This document shows, piece after piece, positions 1 through 7,939 of a stretch of DNA of 64,000 nucleotides. The DNA is from Euphorbia lathyris (taxonomy: Eukaryota > Streptophyta > Magnoliopsida > Malpighiales > Euphorbiaceae): assembly GCF_963576675.1 (NCBI RefSeq), contig NC_088912.1, positions 98,795,895-98,859,894 on the forward strand, written 5' to 3'. The number at the start of each line of letters is the position of its first letter. The stretch's first letter is position 1. The notes under the pieces are model-generated. The model saw only the letters and a list, made by a program, of their open reading frames with translations. It was not told the DNA's origin and did not search any database. A program made the translations under genes and the position numbers.

Positions 1-455
1 TATTAATTAGTATTAGAAAAAATAAATTTATATCCATGATTTCATATGTAATCTATAAAATTAATATTCGATTAGGTGGGTTACTTAATTAAAATGGCAA
101 TGCAATAATTAGAAAAACTAAATTCGCAACATGATAATGAAAAATAGCAATTTTACTTTTATTGAACAAAATAGTTCATTTTTACTCTTATATTTAGCTT
201 AATTTTGTTTTTATAATACAAAATCTAATTTAATTTTACATTTTTCTTGTACATAAATATTGACGAAATTTAAAAAAAATCGTGAAAATTGATAAAATTG
301 AATTGTTCAAAACTATAAGAGAGACCTTCAACAAGGGCTAAATGCTAAATTCATCTCTATCTTTGTATTCCATAGCATAAATAATATATAAATATTTCGT
401 TACATTTTGTGACCAAATGAACCATATTCCATCATTCTTCTAATATTAAATTTCT

Positions 456-1733
456 CTATTCACCATCTGTGCCTTGTATATAGTAAGCAGGTGGAGTTGG
501 GCAGCCTATAGGAACTGATATCGGCCAGATCGGTTGCACAAACATAAGACTCCGAATAGAAATAGCCAATTGTAGCGGAAAGGAACAAATCTCCCTGATC
601 TCTTTTCTTCTAACATCGAATGAGTAAATGCGATAGTAGACATGATCTGAAAGATACAAAACATCGCAATCTATGGGATCTATAGCTAATATACTACAGT
701 TGATACCATGTTGCAACGATATAGGTTTAAAACCATATTGATCTATCCAATCCAAATCTAATCTGCGATGAACACTCCAAGTTCTGTCTCCTTCAAACTC
801 GTCAAGTCTCCAAATAATAGTACTGAGAGAATCTATAGTCACATAGTAGAGGCGATCTCGGCTTGCTCCATACACGTTATGAAAACCATTGATACCAGGT
901 AATGGAATCTCAACACACAAATCACTATTTGGTTCAAATGCAATGAGGGAATGGCTCAATCCACTTATCCAATACAAAATTCCTCCATGTTCAACAGCAT
1001 GAGGCGTAGTTTCATCAAACATAATTGTAGCATCAAGTGTTATCGTTAATACCCCCCATTCAATAGTTTTAGACTCGAATATCTCCATGTTCAAAACGTT
1101 TGATTCTATTCTGGACTCGCAGCTAACAATTCTCACCACCTTAAACTGAGTTTGAGTCGAACCATTTGAAGATTCACAATTTGGGTAGCAAACCATTCCC
1201 CAAATATCAAATTGGTCGTGAGTGGGTGGAGAAGGGAGGGTAAACCATTGCTTCTTCAACGGATTGCAGACATAGTAAAAGCACCGACAAGGATTATATG
1301 TTTTGCTGCATAATAACAACCCATTACTCGAAGCTAGAGGAATACTGTGATCAGATTTTTCTCCTTCAATTTCAGGAAGAAAGTTTAAGGAAAACCTTGG
1401 ACTATCTGTCGACCATGACATTGATTCCCAATCGCTGGTTAAGTGTTCAACATTGATGGAACTAGAAAAATAATTATAAAACGTTTGGTATAAAGTAAGA
1501 GATGGTCTAATTGCAGGAGAAGAACAAGATTTTCTTTGAAGCAAGAATTGGGAAGGAAAAGAAGGATCAGAGATGAGTGACAACCAGAGCTTGGAGACGA
1601 TCTTATTTCTATGGAGTTGTTTAACGGGAAGTTTATAAAAGATTTCTAGTAGCATTTCAATTTGGAAGATCGTTGATTGTAGATGATGATTTTTGTTTCT
1701 TCTTTCTATGCGAGCAAAAGGAAGCCATTGCAT
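456..1733 (-). CDS. F-box protein, copy 1, with altered N-terminus
   Basis: Encodes 425 residues: an N-terminal F-box (EMLLEIFYKLPVKQLHRNKIVSK region) followed by a long F-box-associated beta-propeller-like region with the WYVTxD/CDVLYLSDH-type segments shared by all three local copies. Proteins of this class are substrate receptors of SCF ubiquitin ligases; the target is unknown. The gene has no introns. Compared with copy 2, one T is inserted in the T-run near 1661, at the start of the F-box. The ancestral ATG (minus strand, ending near 1728) therefore now reads into a stop after about 22 codons. A second ATG five bases upstream (codon at 1731-1733) is in the shifted frame and stays open through the F-box, so the first 26 or so residues are a different, unrelated peptide and the F-box helix start is changed (FQIEMLLEIF instead of DLPIEMLLEIF). 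The C-terminus keeps the longer ending that copy 2 has lost. It could still be functional or could be a young pseudogene. Confidence 0.8.
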   Translation of the reverse strand: MQWLPFARIERRNKNHHLQSTIFQIEMLLEIFYKLPVKQLHRNKIVSKLWLSLISDPSFPSQFLLQRKSCSSPAIRPSLTLYQTFYNYFSSSINVEHLTSDWESMSWSTDSPRFSLNFLPEIEGEKSDHSIPLASSNGLLLCSKTYNPCRCFYYVCNPLKKQWFTLPSPPTHDQFDIWGMVCYPNCESSNGSTQTQFKVVRIVSCESRIESNVLNMEIFESKTIEWGVLTITLDATIMFDETTPHAVEHGGILYWISGLSHSLIAFEPNSDLCVEIPLPGINGFHNVYGASRDRLYYVTIDSLSTIIWRLDEFEGDRTWSVHRRLDLDWIDQYGFKPISLQHGINCSILAIDPIDCDVLYLSDHVYYRIYSFDVRRKEIREICSFPLQLAISIRSLMFVQPIWPISVPIGCPTPPAYYIQGTDGE

Positions 1734-1794
1734 GTGTTAAGAGCAAATCAGATCAATTGAGATTCTTTTTATCGAATTAAAACCTATTGAGTCC

Positions 1795-1803
1795 ATATAT
1801 ATA
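1795..1803 (-). promoter_or_regulatory. TATA box of F-box copy 1
   Basis: TATATATA-type box about 65 bases upstream of the ATG. The same box stands at the equivalent place in copy 2 (23157-23165) and copy 3 (31609-31618), which supports a shared core promoter. Confidence 0.5.
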
Positions 1804-1968
1804 CTAATCTCTCCGTCTCCTTAATTACAATTTCAGAATTAAATTCACTAATCAATAATATAAATCCTAATTAGGGGATCAAATTAATTTTTTTGGCATC
1901 TATTACATATAAAAAAGTTAATTTTCTTATTAAAAAAAACTAAATATATTAATTGCTGAAATTATCAT

Positions 1969-3045
1969 GGGATAATTACTAATCTGACCCAATCAAGGAC
2001 CCCAATTTACATAACTAACCCACCTTGCCTCAAAGTTACCAAATTAGACATTTTCACCCATTTTGGACAAAACTAACCTTAGTTCTATTTGATGAATCGA
2101 TCTTCTTCTTCTTCTTCTTCTTCTTCTTCCTCCTCCTCCTCCTTCTCCTCCGCTTCATCCGCTTCTTCTTCTTCTTCTTCTTCTTCTTCTCTGTTTCAAC
2201 TTCTTCTTCAGTTCATCTTCTTCAATTTCTGATACCAATCGTTAGCGATTTTTGAGGTTTTTGACATATTATGTTCAATTTCCCGTACAAATGGTATATT
2301 TTTTGCTTATACGCTTGCTTTTCTCGTTGGTTTTCCCTCTTTCATCATCTGTAATGGTATCGTTTCAATTTCCTCTATTTTTCCATAATTTTTTCCATTT
2401 TCCTCCATTGCTGTCGCATTTGTGACGAAATTGTCGCATTTCGTCACAAATGCGACAAGAACTGTCGCATTTCGTCGCAAATGCGACAAGAACTGTCGCA
2501 TTTCGTTGCCAATGCGACAAGAGTTGTCGCATTTGCGACGAAATGCGACAGTTCTTGTCGCATTTGCGACGAAATGCGACAGTTCTTATCGCATTTGCGA
2601 CGAAATGCGACAATTTCGTCACAAATGCGACAACAATGGACGAAAATGAAAATAAAATTATGGAAAATAGAGGAAATTGAAACGATACCATTAAAGATGA
2701 AGAAAGAGGCAAAACCAACGAGAAAAGCAAGCGTATAAGCAAAAAATATACCATTTGTATGGGAAATTGAACATAATATGTCAAAAATCTCAAAAATCGT
2801 TAACGATTGGTATAAGAAATTGAAGAAGATGAAGAAGTTGAAACGAAGAAGAAGAAGAAGAAGAACAAGAAGCGGATGAAGCGGAGGAGGAGGAAGAAGA
2901 AGAAGAAGATCGATCGATTCATCAAATAGAACTAAGGTTAGTTTTGTCCAAAATGGGTGAAAATGTCTAATGTGGTAACTTTGAGGAAAGGTGGGTTAGA
3001 TATGTAAATTGGGGTCCTTGATTGGGTCAAATTAGTAACTATCCC
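1969..3045. mobile_element. Mutator-type foldback element (1077 bp)
   Basis: The element starts GGGATAATTACTAAT and ends with its inverse, ATTAGTAACTATCCC. It is flanked by a perfect 9 bp target duplication AATTATCAT (1960-1968 and 3046-3054), the length expected for Mutator-like transposons. The inverted repeat is not limited to the ends: the two halves match almost throughout, including mirrored TTC/GAA microsatellites (2100-2215 and 2825-2915), so the whole element is one hairpin of about 0.5 kb arms. It carries no transposase. Short open frames inside are only the repeats being open in several frames. Confidence 0.85.
2410..2632. repeat. Palindromic tandem core of the foldback element
   Basis: The apex of the hairpin consists of repeated units around TGTCGCATTT, CGTCGCAAATGCGACA and CAAGAACTG. 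Units in the left half read in one orientation and those in the right half in the other, switching near 2525. Each unit is itself nearly palindromic (GTCGCATTTCG...CGAAATGCGAC), so many alternative pairings are possible. Confidence 0.75.
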
Positions 3046-3292
3046 AATTATCATTTCCTTATAAATTCTAAACAACTATTTATATAAAATATTATTTACT
3101 CATTTTCTATCTATTTTCTTAATTTATATTCATGGACTACAGTAGAATTCCACTCAATATGATGAGAAAAGGAAATAGAACATTTGATAATTGACTTTTT
3201 TGGATTTTAGAAACTGTTTCTTTAAATTAAATAATTTGATATAATCGACTTTTTTTTTCTTTTTTAGTTTATATAATATTATTTTTTGTAAG

Positions 3293-5369
3293 TGTTGGCA
3301 GCTAATTAAATTTTTTGTGTTTTAGTATAGGTTATAATTTTTACTCTATAGTTATTTTGTTTTAATTAAATTCATTTTGCAATAAAATAAAAATGTGATA
3401 AAAAAATAATAATAATATCAAAAGATTATTATAAAAAGAAAACAGAAATAAAAAGAAAAGAAAAAGAAATAATAAAAATCAGGGGCAAATTTGAACCATT
3501 TTTCAGTAACCCGTCCAGCAACTTCGACAACGAAAACGGATCCTGAAACAGCAAGATATCAGAAGTTATTATTTTTTTCAGAAAGTTCGGGATGTTAGCT
3601 TTCCGGAATGTAAAAAACGGAGCAAAACGGAGCTAAAACGAAGCCGGTAGAATTTTTCAAAGAGAAGCAGTGCTGAAAACGGGTTTGAATATGTCTACAC
3701 ATTACAGGAACGTATTTCACGGCATTACCTCCATTCTTCCAACTCCCAACTCAGCCATTTTCTTTCTTCAACTTATGGGAAGGTAATGGGATCATGGGTG
3801 AGAAATTCAAGGGCCACAAACATGGGATTTGTTACCCAAAATCCTATAAATAGAGCTTAACTCTTTCATTCCAATCCCCACTCAAAATCAATCAAACACA
3901 AACAACTCAATTTTTCTCTCAAATTCTCTACCAAAATCCAATTTTCAGAAACTTCAAATCCGAAATTCTCTTAGTTTAATCAACCAATTTTCAAATCGTT
4001 TCTTGCAATCTCTTAGTTAAGTCAGAAAATCATCACCCAATCCTCGGTTCAAGCTTTCTCAGTCTAAATCAAATTTCACCATTGTTATATTCTTCAAAGC
4101 TTCAAGCATTTTTCGTGAAACCAAGATCACCGAAACCTCATTTTCGAGTCATTCTTAGTTTACACACCTATTCTAAATCATGTTTAGAAACTTTTTATTG
4201 ATCTCAATCAATTAAAAAGACCCAGAAACAAGCTTTTGAGTTTTTCATCATTGAAAAATTCATCAAACAACTTTTCTGGTGAGCTGTTTTCCAATTTTTA
4301 TTTAGAGTTCGTTAGCTGATCATTTTAGCCCAAATATTGACATCAATTCTCAATTTTTATTTCGTAAAAAACGGCCCCTTATAGCCTTCTTAATCGTCCA
4401 TAAAGTACCCTCCACGAAACAGAATCAAGTTTTTGGTTTTTCAACCATCAAACAATTATTCTGTCACCCCATTTTCAATAATTTATTCCGACTCATTTAC
4501 TCGACCTTTTTCTGAAATTCCAGTTCTAAACTCTTCCTTTGCACACTAACTTTGAATACTAACCTTCGTTTCGTTATAATCCGACCTCTACAGCTTCCGA
4601 AATTGAGCCAGAAAGTCCTAAGAAATCATTGTTTTTGTTCCACAAAGTGTTGTTGATTTATTAGCTTTGTGGTAAATTTCCACTTAAGTCCCTGAACTCT
4701 CCAAATTGCTTCGAATTTACCCAGAATTACTCGGACAACGCAACAGCCCCCGAGCCGATTTTCCAAAGTTCCAATCCTCAATTTCACGCATCACAATGAC
4801 ATCAAAGAGATTGGTTTAATTTTATTTCATCCTGTACATATTTGTTTTTATGACTTATTTATATTTCTAGCTTTAAAGTTATTATTTCCTTTTAAGTTGT
4901 AATTTTCATGCTTTATTATTATTTGTAATATAAAAAACATTGCAGTAGATCCTTTAGACTCAACATCAACTATGCTCCAACCTCGGATTGTTGGTGAGGA
5001 ACATTATGATAAATATTTACAAAATCAATAAATATATAAAAGAAAATTAAAAAATTTATACTTTGTGTTGTTTTATTGCCTTTATTTTTGGTACTTATCT
5101 TAAAAAAATTGTTTTTCCGACCGACCTGTCAAGTAACGTCGGGGCCCAAGACCGTTGTTTTTATTTTCAGTCCTTGTAACGGTCGTCAATCGCTTTTCGT
5201 TTAGAGTTCAAGTAATTTAGGCGCATTTTATTTATTTACTTTATTCAATTACCTTTTTACCCTTTGAGAACTAGCTTTTATGGCACGCCCGCATTATTTT
5301 TACCATTTTTAATCCCTGCAAACGCGTATCAAGATTGAAAATTGGGATATTTCGAAAATATCGCCAACA
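3293..5369. mobile_element. Solo LTR (2077 bp)
   Basis: Begins TGTTGGC and ends GCCAACA, with a perfect 5 bp target duplication GTAAG at 3288-3292 and 5370-5374. No coding region or second LTR is present, so it is a solo LTR left by LTR-LTR recombination, or an LTR-only element. The homologous place in copy 2 (about 23462-23470, reading ATAAGTAACTT) is empty. The long LTR suggests a Ty3-type parent. A TATAAATA box lies at 3845 on the plus strand, followed by a pyrimidine/adenine-rich leader. Confidence 0.85.
3845..3852 (+). promoter_or_regulatory. TATA box within solo LTR
   Basis: CTATAAATAG in the middle of the LTR, followed about 30 bases on by a C/A-rich leader. It suggests that the LTR, and its U3/R border, are oriented on the plus strand. 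Confidence 0.45.
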
Positions 5370-5453
5370 GTAAGTAACTGTTATTTTATTTATTACTTTC
5401 ATGTGAAATGTATTAATACTAGCAGTTAATAATGTTATTAATGTTATTGTCAA

Positions 5454-5611
5454 CATTTAAAATCTAAATCTTTTAATTACATGAACAACTAATAACAACT
5501 CATTTCAAACACATTATTATTTTTTTTTAAAAAGGCTTAAAAATAATGTGTGTGAAATGAGTTGTTATTAGTTGGTCATGTAATTAAAAGATTTAGATTT
5601 TAAATGTTTAC
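5454..5611. repeat. Inverted repeat in block 1 flank
   Basis: Arms of roughly 65-70 bases (AATCTAAATCTTTTAATTAC ... GTAATTAAAAGATTTAGATT) separated by a short A/T-rich loop. A diverged version is at 23690-23850 in block 2, and one arm is found near 31140-31190 in block 3, so it is part of the ancestral block. Confidence 0.7.
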
Positions 5612-5859
5612 AATAAATTGATACATTATCCAACAAAGATTTTGAAATTTAACTCTTGTTTCACTTTAATTAAATTGAATTTAATAATTCAATCATGGTT
5701 ATTACTTAGTTGCATTCACTTTTTATTTTACCAATAATAGTATCATTTTTTGTTTTAGGTTTTATTATAATTTCAATTTAAGGTTTGTTTGTTTATATTT
5801 AAATTGAAATATGAGCTTTATCAAATATTTTTTTATAATTATAATTATTTATATATAAT

Positions 5860-6523
5860 TGTTTGGCTCTTTCGTGGGAAAAATGCGGGCGTGCCAGAAA
5901 ATTATAGTATTCTCGTACTATGGAGTGAAATTGGGTGCGCTTTTCTAACTTCTAAATATCAAACAATTGTAAGAATTAAAGAGACCGAAAATTCCTAAAG
6001 GGTTCAATTATCAAAACGATACCGACCTTACAGAAAATGATTGAAACAACAAATAAAATAAAATTGAAAGGAAATGATGTGTTGAACTTTAGATCTGGAA
6101 ATTGAAACTAAGAGAACAAACTGAGAAATAAAAAGATGCTGAAGTCTAAGGTGAATTTGCTAGAGTTTTGGGTACTTATTGTTGAGTTGATTGATCGGGG
6201 TTTTCTCATCGTGATTTCTTCCTTTTATAGACGTTGGAGGTAACTTCCTGCCTCTTTCCACCAAGTCACGTTCTCCACATTCAGCCCACGTCTTGAGTAA
6301 CTACTCCATTTTGACTTTCACGATGGATTGCTTTTGACACCTTCTAACTTTCCTGCTTTTTAATTGGCTCACAAAAACACGTTAAAATATTAATTGGCTC
6401 TTGGTTCTTCTAAGTTCACTTCAAGTTTCCACTGATGTCCACTTTGGAAAAATATACTCAGACGTAGCCAATTAATATGTTAAAAATAATTAAAAGCCAA
6501 AAGATTAAATTATGGTGCAAACA
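5860..6523 (-). repeat. 3' LTR of Tat-type element
   Basis: 664 bp, TGTTTGG...AAACA on the plus strand. It differs from the other LTR at five positions near 5899, 6033, 6178, 6303 and 6431. The G-rich polypurine tract lies directly outside it at 6524-6537. Confidence 0.93.
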
Positions 6524-6537
6524 ATTGCCCCCCACAA
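6524..6537 (-). promoter_or_regulatory. Polypurine tract
   Basis: On the minus strand reads CTTGTGGGGGGCAAT and directly abuts the 3' LTR. This is the place and composition of the primer for plus-strand DNA synthesis. Confidence 0.7.
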
Positions 6538-7293
6538 GTATGGATTTGAGCGACAAAAATTTATGTTTGGATCCCTCGACAAAGATCTTTTGGACTTCGA
6601 AAAATTCAAAAATGCGACAACAAAAATAGAAATAAAAATAAAGCCTTTTTTTAATAAATAAAATAAAATTAATAATAAAAATAATAATAAAAATTGAAAA
6701 TAGTAAAATAATAAAAAAAACAAAACAAAGTCTTTCAATCTAAATAAACTATAAACATAAACCTACAAATTGAAAGCCATTGAAAAACAATAAAATAAAT
6801 TCATTATTCAGAAGGTTGAATTGAAATTAAATTCAAACAACAAACCAAAAAAAACTAAAAGATAAACTAAAAGCTAAAGTATCTTCCTGATGTCATCCCA
6901 TTTTTTGAAAAACAAAATTCAAATAAGAAAAGAGTTTTATTTGTGATGAAAGTCTTTTGTAATCGGATAGGTATAAAATAGATTTTGCAAAATTGAACCT
7001 TTATCTCAAACCAAAAAAAACAAAAAAAAACCTTTTCCAAATCTAATTCTAATTTGACAGCAATCCACCGAAAAAGCTAGAAGACTTAATGTGATTTGTA
7101 CATCCAACTCTGTAAACAAAAACCTATTTGACAACAAATCGACAAAGTATAAAAGACAGAAACCTTACCTATGCCAGCTTTTGCTTTAGAGGTGTGCCTT
7201 GAAGTTCAACAGTTCAAATCATCAAGATTGACAACATGGTGTAACTGAGGAATCTTGCCTTCATCGTCTTCTACCTTCTCCCATATTTTGTTT
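6538..7293. other. 3' accessory non-coding region of Tat-type element
   Basis: A-rich stretch between the polypurine tract and the antisense gene leader. No convincing coding region. The short open frames here are low-complexity. Confidence 0.5.
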
Positions 7294-7497
7294 CTAGTTG
7301 CCAATCTTTCTCTTCTTTTCAGAATCAGTATGTAGTTTGCTCTCGTGGAATGACTCAAATCTGATTTCATCTAACTCATCAGAGACATTGTTGATTAGAT
7401 CTTCAAGAAAATCTACTACAGAAGGTTGTGACGATAAAAACTCAACCGTTCCATCAACTTTACTGGTTTCCCCAAATTCACCAGAGCTTCTGAACAT
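7294..7497 (-). other. Small acidic open frame, function unknown
   Basis: 67 codons on the minus strand, rich in Asp/Glu/Ser (FLEDLINNVSDELDEI), ending in a basic KKRK stretch. It lies upstream of the antisense PMD gene and downstream of pol, in the element's accessory region. A plus-strand frame is open over the same bases, so openness may be chance. I recognise no family. It could be a remnant of captured host sequence or of a third element gene. Confidence 0.25.
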
Positions 7498-7642
7498 ACA
7501 TACATAATTTCGATTTGCAACATTTTTTTTTTTAATAACCAGTACCCTCTTCTTTTAATGTTCTGCAGATTGAAGAATTATTTTGTCCGTTGCATCTTCT
7601 TGAACCGAATCAGTTCCTGTTGTGACGATACGCTTACCGGTA

Positions 7643-7880
7643 GCAAGGATTAAAGGCCGAATCAATCATTGATAATCATTGATCGGTTTCCTTTAATCAC
7701 GGTGCTAACCAGTTCTTCGTGATTGCACTACCAACTCTTTTCTCGCTTGTACCTTTGATTGAAGTCTCTGAGAATAGGTGCACAACCGATTCCTCTTTTG
7801 ACGAAGGATTTGAAGGCCTCAAGGATTAAAGGCCGGATCAATTGTTGATCGGTTTCCTTTAATCAAGGTGTTACCAAACA
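7643..7880. repeat. Two hairpin-forming direct repeats upstream of the antisense gene
   Basis: Copies at 7643-7710 and 7819-7880 share CAAGGATTAAAGGCCG, GATCGGTTTCCTTTAATCA and a following GGTG. Each copy is an inverted repeat in itself: GATTAAAGG pairs with CCTTTAATC and CCGGATCAA pairs with TTGATCGG around a three-base loop in the second copy. They are 60-300 bases upstream of the first ATG of the antisense gene, so they could lie in its leader or promoter, or in the 3' end of the genomic RNA. Confidence 0.65.
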
Positions 7881-7939
7881 CCAAACTTGAGGTTGAATCT
7901 AGTTGAAGTGCAACACCTTTACTCAAAATCACCGCCAAG

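Larger units (their letters stand above)
1..5725. repeat. F-box duplication block, copy 1
   Basis: First of three copies of a duplicated block (others 21385-23850 and, inverted, about 31095-33360). Homology covers the F-box gene, its 3' flank (1-455), its promoter and about 0.7 kb of upstream sequence. It is interrupted here by a foldback element (1969-3045) and a solo LTR (3293-5369) that copy 2 lacks. The block may begin before the window. The outer limit near 5725 is approximate and was set by eye. Confidence 0.75.

Noticed and set aside
2410..2632. Possible CRISPR-like array of regular repeats
   Set aside because: The units are contiguous inverted palindromes with no unique spacers, and they lie at the apex of a transposon hairpin in a plant genome.
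2025..2793. Several overlapping open frames on both strands in the foldback
   Set aside because: They follow the palindromic repeats and TTC/GAA microsatellites, overlap in several frames and show no protein features.
5789..5998. Open frame crossing the left LTR border
   Set aside because: It spans the junction of host repeat and LTR with no protein features; chance.
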